The notes under the pieces are model-generated. The model did not search any database. It saw only the letters and a program-made list of their open reading frames with translations, and was not told the DNA's origin. This document shows positions 1 through 11,839 of a DNA stretch of 64,000 nt, piece by piece. Both the position numbers and the translations under genes were made by a program. The DNA comes from Todiramphus chloris collaris (taxonomy: Eukaryota > Chordata > Aves > Coraciiformes > Alcedinidae): the NCBI GenBank assembly GCA_025345505.1, contig JANVCC010000018.1:9003710-9067709 (forward strand), in the 5' to 3' direction. The number at the start of each line of letters is the position of its first letter. Position 1 is the first letter of the stretch.

Positions 1-1502
1 GTCTTTGCCTTCATGCCTAAGAATATCATCAAGACAAGGCTTGTAGACAAGCTGATTTTGTTGGAAATAAGCAGACAAGCTCCTGGACAATCATGTCTTC
101 AAACACTTCTTCCAGATCTCATCTGATAAAGGACCTGAATTCTCCCTGTAGAGCTCTACGTATGGTGATAAGCCATGAAAGCCATGACTAGAAATCTAGA
201 GTATGTTTTGTACAGAGATTTAGGCAGAACCTGGAAGCTTCAGTAACATCTACAAAGTGATGTATCAGTAGTGCTTTAGCAAAAAACATACTTGCACAGC
301 ACACAGTACAGAGCTTTCGACAGAAGAGAAGCTTGAAACTAAAAAAGCCCCCCTTTGTTATCTCCTTTTCCTTGCCTGTTCTGTGGGTGGAGGGGAGAGG
401 GTAATACGCCTTGCTTAGCAAGATGGTTCTCCATTTTGAACCAATTTCCTGTGTAAATATGTCTTCCTAGAGGACAATTTATCAGTCTATCTACTAATCT
501 GTCTGTTTACTCAAAATTATCATCAGACAGGGTTCACACTATATTTTACGGAAATAGATTCTCGTAGGATTTTGTCTCAGTTTCCTTCATAATGTCTTGC
601 CACTTAATCAAAGTCATTTTCTGAAATGTACTGCATCTGTCTTAAATAATTCATCAGCTTTGAGTGTATCTCTGTAATCACTCAGAGAATGACAAACTGA
701 TACAAGAGCCTGTAATTTGTTACTACATTTTGATGGAAATACGAGGCTGGATCATAGTATTCCTCCACAGCAGCTCAGAGGAGTGTATCAAAAGGCAGTA
801 GGACTGCAGCTTTATTTGCCAAAACTAAATATGTGTCCCTAAGGCCTTGAAAACCTCTTGGTTCAGATTCATCTCTACTAGGGGACTTGTCCATCATTGA
901 AAGTACCTCCCCACTCTTGCTGTGTTCACATTTCAGTCTGCTCAGTTCCCAAACATGTGCTTTATGCCAGCTACCTCCTGTGTCAGGGACAGATAGATTT
1001 TGGGGAGGACTTGTCTCAGCACATCCCTTGGGCTGTGCCTGTTGAGGAGACAGACTGGTAGAGAAACATCCGATTCATGAATCACACCAGTGACTGGTTT
1101 CTGAGCGGTTTGATGCCATTGGGAGCAACTTTGTCAGCTCAGGTGTGTCTGGTCCAAACAGAGTTACAAGGTGGATGTGCCTAAGTGCTGGGAGTGGGGG
1201 ATTTAGCTGCCTTTCATCATCCAGCTTTGGCTGAGAGGGAGTTTGCAAGCTTGAAAGCATTAAAAAGAGCAATCTTCTCCCTTTCAATCTTTTTTGCTCA
1301 AGCAGTAGGATAGTCTTTGCAGAGGCTATCCTTGGCTCAAACCCAACTACTGGCCCAAGTGGACAGGTCATTGTCACAGGCTGCCTAGATCCAGTGACCT
1401 GGTAGAGGCAAGGCTGCCCTGACCCCAGGCCCAGCTGGCAGCAGGGCTAAGTGTGTGTTCCCAGTAGGCACATGAGCACAAGGACGCATATTCAACACAC
1501 AT
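1..1502. other. intergenic, no gene recognised
   Basis: Mixed-composition sequence. The open frames here are short, lack family similarity and show no exon-like borders. Confidence 0.6.
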
Positions 1503-2170
1503 CACAGAATCACAGAATGTTTGGGGCTGGAAGGGACCTCAAAAGGTCATCTAGACCAACCCCCTGCCAGAGCAGGATCACCTAGAGCAGGTCACACAGG
1601 AATGTGTCCAGGTGGGTTTTGAATGTCTTCAGAACCTCCCTGAGAAATCTGTTCCAGTGTCTGTTACCCTCACCATGAAAAAGTCTCTCTTACGTTTACA
1701 AGGAAACTCCTGTGTTCCATTGCCCTGTGTCCTATCACTGAACATCACTGAGAAGAGCATGGATCTATCCTCCTGACATCATCCTTTACATATGTATAAG
1801 TACTAATGAGGTCACCCCTCAGTATCCTCCAAGCTCAAGAGACACAGCTCTCTCAGCCTTTCCTCAGAAGGGAGATGTTCCACTCCCTTCATCACCTTTG
1901 TGGCTCTGTGCTGGACTCTTTCAAGCAGTTCCCTGTCCTTCTAGAACTGGGAGACCCAGAACTGGACACAATATTTGCAATGCGGCCTCACCAGGGCAGA
2001 GTAGAGGGGGAGGAGAACCTCTCTTGACCTACTAACCACAGCCCTTCTAATACACCCAGGATGCCATTGGCCTTCCTGGCCATAAGGGCTCATTGCTGGC
2101 TCATGGTCATCCTGTCTACCAGGACCTCCAGGTCCCTTTCCCCTACACTGCTTTCCAAATATATCTAAGG
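1503..2170 (-). mobile_element. CR1 LINE 3' fragment, minus strand
   Basis: On the minus strand the right part encodes the usual CR1 reverse-transcriptase C-terminal peptide [20 protein letters not shown], and the left end is the CR1 3' tail (AAACATTCTGTGATTCTGTG). It is 5'-truncated, as most CR1 copies are. It lies head to head with the next copy. Confidence 0.93.
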
Positions 2171-2175
2171 ATCTT

Positions 2176-2658
2176 TGGGTCCAGAGGAGCGACATGAAGA
2201 TGATCAGTGAGCTGGAACACTTCTATGAGAACAGGATGAGAGTTGGGGTTGTCCAGCCTGAAGAAGAGAAGGCTCTGGGAAGACCCTATTACAGCTTTCC
2301 AGTATCTGAAGGGGGCCTATAAGAAAGCAGGGGAGGGGCTGTTTTCAAGGGCTTGTAGTGATAAGACAAGGGATAATGTCTTCAAACTGGAAGAGGATAG
2401 ATTTAGAGTAGAATTTAGGAACTTCTTCACTCTGAGGGTAGTGAGACACTTGAATAGTTTGCCCAGGGAAGTGGTGGATGTTCCATCACTGGAGGTGTTC
2501 AAGGCCAGGCTGCATGGGGCTTTGAGCAACCTGGTCTAGTGGGAGGTGTCCCTGTCCATGGCAGGGGGGTTGGAACTAGATGACCTTTAAGGTCCCTTCC
2601 AACCCAAACCATTCTATGATTCTATGATTCCATGATTCTATGATTCTGTGATTGATTC
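2176..2658 (+). mobile_element. CR1 LINE 3' fragment, plus strand
   Basis: It starts with a diverged form of the CR1 line 'gaagatgatcagtgagctgg' and runs through RRLWEDPITAFQYLKGAYKK, LFSRACSDKTR and FFTLRVVRHLNSLPREVVD. It ends in CCATTCTATGATTCTATGAT octamer repeats that are expanded to about 2658. Confidence 0.93.
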
Positions 2659-4004
2659 TATGTTATACACATCCAGCAACATAGAAACACTCAAAATATA
2701 CAAACACAAATGGCATCAAGGGCCTCAATCCTGTTTTGTTCTCTGGCTGAAAGGATGAAAGCCCCTTAATAGAGTATATATATACTTATACAGACATACA
2801 TACAACATGGATCCCTGTAGAGAATGGCCCAAGACACAGTCTACACAGTAGCTGGCCCTTGGATTCTCTCATCTCCAGTTGGGTTTTACACAAACACACA
2901 CAAATGAGTCTCTCAGGTGACTTCCAGGCCCCACAGTCTGGAAGCAGTAGCTAGCCAGGACCAACTAGTCCCTCCAGTGGCCAATGCACAGACCTCTGGT
3001 GCCTTCAGCATCCAGCACAGGCATACGGTTACTTCAATACACACAGGGTAGAGAGTCCCTCACCCAGGAATAGCATCTGAAATGGAGTTTAATGAGAAAA
3101 CAGGTTCTGCTGATCAAACACAGGGCATGGCCAGACTGATATACCAACCACCTAACTCTTTACATGCCACCGGCCTCTTTTATCTCTTTATCATTCTGTT
3201 TTCCCACTCTTCTTCCTTCCCAAACCACCTAGATCACTCCCCTTCCCCACCCTTGGTTCCTCCCCTAAATATCCCACAATAAATCCTGTGCAGTCCCAAG
3301 ATGCCTCTCCTCCGCATCCCATAATGTGTCCCATACCCCTGATGCAGTAACTGACACCCCTTGGTCCATAAGAATCTTTCCTTTTAGCTCAGGGTGCTGG
3401 TGTCCCCCTGGACCCTGGGCTGAGGGTCCCCTGGGACAGCCCCCCAGCACCAGGGGCTCACGTCCCCCACCTGGTTATTGGGGTTCCTTCCCCCACCCTG
3501 CCCCCGACCTCCTTCGTGTTCCTGTGGTGAGGCTTTAGTCACACTCCCCAGGCACTATGGGAAGACGCTTTTGGGTCTGCATGCTGCTGCCTGGCCCGCA
3601 GGCTCTGCCCATCCTCAACTGCCTTCTGCCACCACTTACCCCTGAAGGGGATGAAATGTGGCTGTGTTTAAAGCTTTTGGCAGGGTAAGCCTAAATAAAT
3701 ATTTATCAACAGCCAAATGTGGAAGAGAGAGCTAATAAAAATGCATCTTTTGGAAGGTTCCCTGTCCACCAGTTTTCTGCAGGAAGGTAAATTTAAATTA
3801 ATGTTGCACTAAAGCACTGCTTTGCTATTAAAAAAGATGAATGGGTCCACGTACATTCCCAGTGACCTGCTGTAAATACAGTATATGCTGCATTAGGAGT
3901 AAATTGCCAACAGATGATGGTGTTTTGAAATACAACAGAAGCAGCTCAGACTTGTTTCTCTTCATCTTAGTCCTGCTGGAAGACTAAGACACACTGGCTG
4001 CCTC
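2659..4004. other. intergenic with an AT-rich unique stretch
   Basis: 2660-3640 is ordinary sequence with no gene. 3640-3930 is AT-rich, repeat-free and dense in TAAAT/TTAATT and homeodomain-like motifs, so it is a candidate conserved noncoding element. Confidence 0.5.
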
Positions 4005-4430
4005 CCCAGCAACTGAAACTGGGAGTGGAACATCTGCCTTCTGAGGAAAGGCTGAGGGAGCTGGGTCTCTTGAGCTTGGAGGAGACTGAGGGGTGACCTC
4101 ATTAGTGCTTATACATATGTAAAGGGTGAGTGTCAGGAGGATGGAGCCAGGCTCTTCTCAGTGATGTCCAATGATAGGACACACGACAATGGTTGCAAGC
4201 TGGAACACAGGAGCTTCCTTGTAAACGTAAGGAGGAATTTTTTTCATGGTGAAAGTGACAGACACTGGGACAGGCTGCCCAGGGGGGTTGTGGAGTCTCC
4301 TTCTCTGAAGACATTCAAACCCCACCTGGACACATTCCTGTGTGACCTGCTCTAGGTGATCCTACTCTGGCAGGGGAGTTAGACTAGATGATCTTTCGAG
4401 GTCCCTTCCAGGCCCTAACATTCTGTGAAA
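4005..4430 (+). mobile_element. CR1 LINE 3' fragment, plus strand
   Basis: CR1 terminal sequence GAGGAAAGGCTGAGGGAGCT, followed by [20 protein letters not shown] and [20 protein letters not shown], then CTAACATTCTGTGA. The frame is broken. Confidence 0.9.
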
Positions 4431-7230
4431 CTCAAGGTGCCCAGGACTTGGCCAGGCCCTGCCATGGTTGTCAGATCATCACCATGGTCCCTTTTGCTAA
4501 GCCAATGCTTCAGCCTTGAGCAGGGGCCACAGAGGGAAAGTTGAGGGCTTGGGCATGAGCAGCATCCAACATCTCGAAAGCAAACTCGTTATTTTCCTCT
4601 GCTACTACCCAGACAACTGGATTCCCATTACAAGACAGACAACTTTCTAATTAGATGGATACAGAGGAGTCTTGTGGTTCCTGCTATTAGGCCTTTTTGA
4701 GACACTTCTGTGACGATAGCCACATGAATCAAGAGATGAGATTGCAACCTCAGCACCAGCTTTTTGTCACGTGTTTGTACAGTGCCTAACACAAGGGGCT
4801 GAACCACCCCAGAGGAGAGGGAGGAGCTGCCAGCAGGGTCTCATGAGGTCCCTTGCTGCTGTCCGTCCACAACCTAAATGCCTTAAAACAAGAACAAGCC
4901 ATCATGTTTGGTAAATTCTCCTAACCAGAGATCTTCCCAGATTCTCAGCCTGTCAAGAAAAGAGGTTAATACAGTGCCAGCAACACAGTCCCTTCTCTAT
5001 GAGGCCATGCACCCAATCTCAGTGACCCCTGGGAAGAGGAAGAGCCTAGGGTCAGTCCTCACTCGCTGTGACTCTTTGGGAAGTTGCTCACCCAGCGCAG
5101 GACCTGATATTGGCACTCAGTCTGCTGCCCTAACTCAGCTACAAATTAGTGTTAAACATAAATGTTATTTATCTCTAATTAATTATTAAGGCAGTATGTA
5201 ACAGCAATCAAGAAAGATCACGTTGGTATGTGTCTGGATGCAACATTGCCCTCCCTAAATCCTGCTGGAAGCTGATGCTCCTCCTGCTATATTGCAGATT
5301 ACTTCAGGCTCGATGCTGGTACATAAGGAGAAAATTTGTTATCCTTCTGGAAAATCAATAGGCTCTTGGCAAACTGGGTTTGGTGCTGTTAATCATCTTG
5401 ATGGCACCATCTGCCTCTGTACTGAAATACAGCAGGAGAGCCACCCCACCACTCATCAGAAGGCCCTGCCATGGGTAGCTGCACAGGGACTCACCCAGTG
5501 ACTTCAAAACCCTGTCACAGCCCGGCTTGCACCTCTCACCACAGCCCAAATGCTTCCAAGCCCAGATGAAGTTGCAGGAGGATCAAAGGACTGGGAGTTC
5601 AGAGCTCACCAGGGACTCTACCATATCCCCACCAGGATTTCTTCTCCATGGACGGGGCCAGTGCCTCTGCCTGGTGCCCAAAACACAGCTGAATGCTCAA
5701 ATCAAAAACAGAGGAGTCCAAAATGCTGAAAAAGGCCCAGCTGCCTGAGGCATCGCCGCTGGCACGTGCAGCTCCTCAGCACCTCACCGGCATGGGGAGG
5801 ACAGGAGAAATCCTGGGGCAGAGCTCGCTGGCCATGGAACATCACTTGTTACCATGTGAGCCTCTGGTGGAAGGTGTCCCCAGCAAGGCAGTCTCCTTCC
5901 TTCTAAAGGACTTAGTCCTTCTCCAGCAGACAAAATCAAAAAGCTGCAGAACAACCCTCCCTGCAGGACCAGGACGGGCTGGAAAGGCTGGAGCTGAACC
6001 CCAGGGAAGGATGAAGCTGGTGACACACCGTAGCATGAGCAACGAAGCAATGGCTGGGCTTACACAGGGCATGAAGTCCAGGCTGCTGCCTCTGGAGATG
6101 TGTTTGAGGGCAGCTGTGGTTGGCTGCTGGGATGGGGAAAGGACCTTCACGCCAATGTACACAGCTTCCCCATCCCATCTGCCAGGTCTCTGCCTTCCCC
6201 CAGCGCTGGCCGGCATCACGCGGGACCTGCAGAAAGCCAGCCTGACTCCAGCAAGCTGAGGGAGAATGGGCAGGAGCAAAAGGCAGTGCCTGGCTTCCTC
6301 CTGCTCGGTATTAATCAGAGCTTTTCTGAACCACAGACGTGGCTTTGTCTGTGGGATATCGACGATGAGGTTCAGAAATTAATGCAGCTTGGGAACTCTG
6401 GATGACTCAGACTGCTATGAAAACACCCCAGGGCAGAAATGAAATGTAGGGCAAATTCACCCTAGGGGTATCTCTCCTGTAACTGAGGATAAATTTAATT
6501 TGCAGGAGTGAAGCATATTTTATTTACTCTTTCTAAGCAGCATTTTAAATTGAAATATCCAAACAGACAATCAAGAGGCTCTTAATGGGTTGCATTTATT
6601 GAAAGATAAGTTTGATTTAAATTTCTCAACCTTGGAGTCCCAAGAATATTCCCTGTCCACCAAGAGAATTATCTGCTGAATTTCTTTACTGCACTAATGT
6701 GTGAAGATACGGATTCACCAAACACACACGGATACTAGATTGTCCACAACCCATGCAGTGATCCCGCTGGCAGATGTCTGGAAGTCTCAATGGAAAAGCA
6801 GGATGCAGTAGCCATGTGTGCTTTTAGGAGTTTGTAAAGTCAGAGCTCTTTCTCATGCTCCCAAAGATGGGTCTAAGTTACACAGCCATTAGGGTTCATT
6901 TAACTCTGCTGCCAAATGTCTGCCTGGGACTAAAAAAAAACGTACATCTTGGTAGTTGGAATAATATTGAGGCAAAGGATTTGAAATGCTGAGCCATGTG
7001 GACTCCTGCCTCAGCTCTCACAGTGCAGCAATTCTTCATTGCAATCAATAAATGTTTCATCATCATTTCTGGCGCAGAGCAGGGAAGATGTAAGGAGCCC
7101 AGGCTCAATTCTTGGCTCCATTCTTCACTCTCTATGTTCTTTGAAACATCATTTCAGGTCAATACAGCAGGGCTTCAGTGCCCTGTTGTCTTCACAACAG
7201 GCAGGCTGTGTGCTGGGGACTCCCAGGGAG
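4431..7230. other. intergenic, no gene recognised
   Basis: 5500-6300 is moderately GC-rich and open in several frames on both strands, but no frame has domain-like features or splice structure. 6300-6740 is AT-rich unique sequence that might be a noncoding regulatory element. Confidence 0.5.
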
Positions 7231-7840
7231 GAATCATAGAATAGTTTGGGTTGGAAGGAACCTTTAATGGTCATCTAGTCCAACCCCTCTGAATGGATCA
7301 GGGATATTTTTAACTAGATCAGGTTGCTCAGAGCCCCATCCAACCTGACCTTGAATGCTTCCAGGGATGGGGATTCTACAACCTCTTCGGACAACTTGTT
7401 CCTGTGTTTCACCACCCTCACTGTAACAAGTTTCTTCCCTCTGTCTTGCCTGAATCTACCCTGGGTTTAGTTTAAAACCATGAGCCCTTGTCCTGTCACA
7501 ACAGGCCCTGCTAAAAAGACTGTCCCCATCTTTCCTACAGGCCCCTTTTAAGTATTGAAATGCTGCAATAAGGTCTCCCCAGAGCCTTCTCTTCTCCAAG
7601 CTGAACAACACCAGTGCTCTCAGCCTTTCATCATAGGAGAGTTGTTCCAGTCCTCTGATCATCTTCATGGCCCTCCTCTCGACCTGCTCCAACAGGGCCA
7701 TGTCTTCCCTGTGCTGAGGACTCCAGAGCTGGAGACAGTGCTTCAGATGGGGTCTCACCAGAGCAGAGTGGCAGAATCACCTCCTTCAACCTGCTGGCCA
7801 TGCTTCTCTTGATGCAACCCAGGATATGTCCAGCCTTCTG
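7231..7840 (-). mobile_element. CR1 LINE 3' fragment, minus strand
   Basis: The left end, AATCATAGAATAGTTTGGGT, is the reverse complement of the CR1 tail. The minus strand encodes MRPHLKHCLQLWSPQHREDM and QVERRAMKMIRGLEQLSYDE, typical of the CR1 ORF2 end. Confidence 0.93.
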
Positions 7841-8394
7841 AAGTGGGGTGAGGGCTGGTGGGGTGTCTGGGGCAGCTCATTGTGCCCAAGAGGATCAGCC
7901 TTCCACTCCCTGGGTGTAAAGGACAGACAGACAGCAGGCTGCAGTGATGGAGGAGAGCAGGCAGTATTTTGGCAATACCTTCTCCTCCTGGGAAGCCAGT
8001 GCTGGGATCTGGAGAGAAGCCAGGTGGCTGCACGTCATGAGAGGAACCCCGACAGCAAAATCTGAGGAAAGATCTGGGAAAATTCCTTCTGAAAGAAAAG
8101 CCCCATGCTGGAGGACACATCTGGATCCCATTTGCTCTCCGCTGTCTCTGGCAATGCATCAGACTGTTTGAAAGCTTCCCCCAACCCACCCAGTCTGTGA
8201 GCTGGATCTGGCTGCATTTTTGTAGACTAAAGTCTGGGGCTGAAACTCACTTGGGGGAAGAAGTTTGTAGAGACCTCTGTGTCACTCAGAGGGAGCTGCA
8301 CTGGCCTTTGGAAAAGCTCAGCAGTAAGTGAGAGGCAATTTGGCCACTTCTGCCCCAAAAATGACATTGCTGCAATAGAGGGGTCGTTTTAAGG

Positions 8395-8742
8395 CTTTGT
8401 CATGTTTACAGATATCTGAAAGGTGGGTGTCGAGTAGAAGAGGACTGTCTCTTTTCAGTTGTGCCCTGTGATAGGATGAGAAGTAATGGTAACAAGGTGA
8501 AACACAGAAAGTTCCACCTCAACATGAAGAAAAACTTCTTCACTGTGAGGATGACAGAGCCCTGGAACAGGCTGCCCAGAGAGGTTGCGGAGTCTCCTTC
8601 TCTAGACTTCCAAGACCTGCCTGGACCTGTTCCTGTGTGGCCTGCCCTGGGTGATCCTGTGCTGGCAGGGGGGTTGGACTCGATGATCTCTGGAGGTCCC
8701 TTCCAACCCCTAATATTCTGTGATTCTATGAGTCTATGATTA
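8395..8742 (+). mobile_element. CR1 LINE 3' fragment, plus strand
   Basis: CR1 3' end with [20 protein letters not shown] and AESPSLDF, then GGAGGTCCCTTCCAACCCCT and the ATTCTGTGATTCTATGAGTC tail. Confidence 0.92.
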
Positions 8743-10148
8743 AAATGATGAAGGTTTGACTTTTATTACTGGCAGTTGTGTTTGTTCCTCCCCTGCACCC
8801 TCCAGCCAGGGATAACACAGCACATGGCTGCGCTGTGGGAACCAGAGCAGGCGGCAAAGAGAACAAAACAAACCTTCAGGTCAGACTCCCGCGGGAAGCC
8901 ACGGGACATGTGGTGTGGCTGCTGCTCGGTGGAGAAGCACTAACGGAGTGTGCACAAGGCCCACTGCAGTGCCAAGCACAGGGCTCCGTGCAGCCTGGGA
9001 ACACTGAAGGGGCAGGGACATCCTCTCGCTGAGAAGTGACAGAGCGGTTCAGGTCACCTAAGCACACCCCCACTCTCAGCACCCATCCCTGGCAGCTTCT
9101 ACCATCCACCTGGGGAACTAGAGCTGAGGGGAGAGGAGGGGCGGACCTCCCTAGGGGACATCTTCAGGGTCATGGTGGAGAGAAGGAGTGAGAATTCCAC
9201 TGCTGAAGCAGCAGATCTGTCCAGGATGGTCTGATCCCTGTCTTATCACTCTGGGGTCTGCAGGCACTTCGGGGACACAACTCTCATCATGGTGCCTGAC
9301 TTCACACAGCGGTTCCAGCCTCACATACTACCTGTAGCCACTCTCACCAAGCACATAAATCATACTAAGTACTGTGATGCTGGATGGGAAAATGTCTCTT
9401 TTCTTTGGTTCATAATATGAAGATGCAAAAGACTACATCTCATTTATACACTGAGTTAATCTGCCCCGCTTTCCTCCACTTCTTCACCTTGGTTTCCATC
9501 AAATGCTTTTTGTCCTTCTATTTGGTAGCTCCAAAGCCGAGTCCTCTACAGCCAATGGCATTATAGTCTGTGGAGTTGTCCCTGCTCCAACAAATTTCTG
9601 TCTCTTCCATCTGTTGGTCTGTCTCTGTAACTCCAAAAAGCAATCCAGGTTCATCCCTCTGCTTTGTTTTCTTTTCTCCCTTCTTCTCCTGACTGTTTCT
9701 GTGGGCCATTCAGTCACCACTAGGCAAAATCCCCATGCCTTTCAACAAGCCTCAAGACAGAACCCAAGTCTAAGCCAAAGCCACCCACACAAAATGCTGG
9801 GGTAGTGTCCTGCATGGCATGAATCCTTCCATGAAAAGGATGCTCAGCACCCTGGGGGCAACATGGGTCCCAGGACAGTGGTTTGAGAAAAGCCAGACAG
9901 TAACCCTGGAGAATTTGCTACTCAGGATAGTAACAAAGAAACAGTGTCACTACTAGGTTGCAGTAACCTGCTGATATTCAAAATGCTTTTAGCAAAAATA
10001 ATTCACTGTAGCTAACTCTTTTCATGCCTGGCTCACTACATCTGCCTGGGACATTTTCAGAGCAGATAGCCAAAGTTTTTGCCTTTTCTGCACATTTTTT
10101 TTCTATGCCCTCTTACAAAAGAAAGCAGGTATATTATTTTTATGTGTA
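8743..10148. other. intergenic, no gene recognised
   Basis: Unique sequence with short open frames only. No known element identified. Confidence 0.55.
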
Positions 10149-10762
10149 TTCATAGAATCATAGAATCGTTAAGGTTGGAAATGAACTTCAAGATCATCAT
10201 GGTCGACCGTCTACTAAATATTGTCAGGATCAGTAAACCATGTCCTGAAGTGCCACATCTACAAGCTTTTTAAACACCTCCAGGGCTGGTGATTCCACCA
10301 CCTCCCTGGGCAGCCTGTTCCAAGGCCTCACCACACTCTCAGTAAAAAATTTTTTCCTAATATCCAACATAAACCTTCCCTGGCGCAACTTAAGCCCATT
10401 TCCTCCTGTCCTATCACTAGTCACCTGGGAGAAGAGACCAACACCCACCTCACTACAACATCTTTTCAGGTAGTTGTAGAGAGCAGTAAGTCTCCTCTCA
10501 GACTCCCCCAGACTAAACAACTCCAGGTCCCTCAGGCACTCCTTATAAGACATTTTCTCCAGACTTCACCAATTTCATTGCCCTTCTCTGAACTCGGTCC
10601 AGCACCACAATGTCTTTTTTATACTGTGGGTCCCAAAAGTGACCACAGCACTCAAGCTGCAGCCTCACCAGTGCCAAGTACAGGGGCATGATCACTTCTC
10701 TACTCCTGCTGGACACACTGTTTCTGATACAGGTCAGGTTGCTGTATTCTTTGCTTTGCAAG
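10149..10762 (-). mobile_element. CR1 LINE 3' fragment, minus strand
   Basis: The left end, TCATAGAATCATAGAATCGT, is the reversed tail. The minus strand has [35 protein letters not shown] and [20 protein letters not shown]. It seems to belong to a different CR1 subfamily from the copies at 2176 or 4005, judging from its distinct tail-proximal sequence. Confidence 0.92.
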
Positions 10763-11839
10763 CTGTATGATACTGGTTACATATTTCCATTTCTGCTTGA
10801 AGTTGTATCAATACAAGACAACTCTGTGGCTGCTAGCATGTCATAAGCATGGATCCAGTTATTCCCTACAGGAGAAGCTGCTAAAGGAGAGTTATCTTTG
10901 TGGACAAGCCAAGCTGGTGAACTGATAACTCTGTTCTTCTTCTGCCCCAGGAGGAATGTGCTGTCCTACCCAAGGGAATGCTGGAAAGGGAAAACTGAGT
11001 TTGTTTGCCAATCCCACCTCTTCTAAGAAAACACTCCTAGAGGAAACACTGCTATAGAAAACATTTCCACGGATGACACTTCGCATGTGTGATCCAAGTT
11101 GCTTTGAATGGCACCATAACTGGGGCTCCCAGTTGTAAACTGCATCCACTGAAGACACAAGCCTATTTCCTCTGCTCCTTTCAGGCACTGTATGGTGCAG
11201 TTATGCCAAGATGGTCTCTGGTAAAAGGTTTGATTTTTGAGGGGGTTTCTGTACACATGCAGCACATAGCAAAATGCAGGTCCTAATGCACCACTACAGC
11301 TTCTCTGTGTTATGGACCAAACCATCTTAAATAAATGCTAACTTTCTTCCACCAAAGCACCAAGCTACAGAAAAATTACATCTAATTGACCCTCTGCCAT
11401 TATATCATGTGTTTATCTGTTTGCACTCACCTTGGACAGTGAAATGAAAAAGTCAGATTCACATTGTGCTCAGTTACACAACGTGAGTCTTGAGTTTTAC
11501 CCTGTGGGTTTCCAGCAAGCCCCAGGCTTGGCTGGGCAAGGTCCTGCTTGCTCGGGGAGGCGGCTCCTGCTTCCCGAACAGCTTTGATCTCAAGACAAGA
11601 CAAAGAGCTGAGTTTTTCAAGTGTGCTACAGAAGTACCTCTAGGGGTATCCAGCTCCAGCAAGAAAGCATTTCATCTGGATTTCCAACACGGCAGGGGAA
11701 TGATTATGTTTCGAATACACCATGAATAATTCAGTTTTCTTGAATTTGCCTGACTTCATAAGGACTCGTGCTGATTTGAGGCTGATAAGCTGTCTTCCTT
11801 TCTAACCACTAGTGCCCTAAGCAAAAAAGCAACATCCCT

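Noticed and set aside
5693-6279. Open frames of 188 codons (plus) and 145 codons (minus)
   Set aside because: Overlapping on both strands in moderately GC-rich DNA, with no family similarity, no exon borders and no matching neighbour exon.
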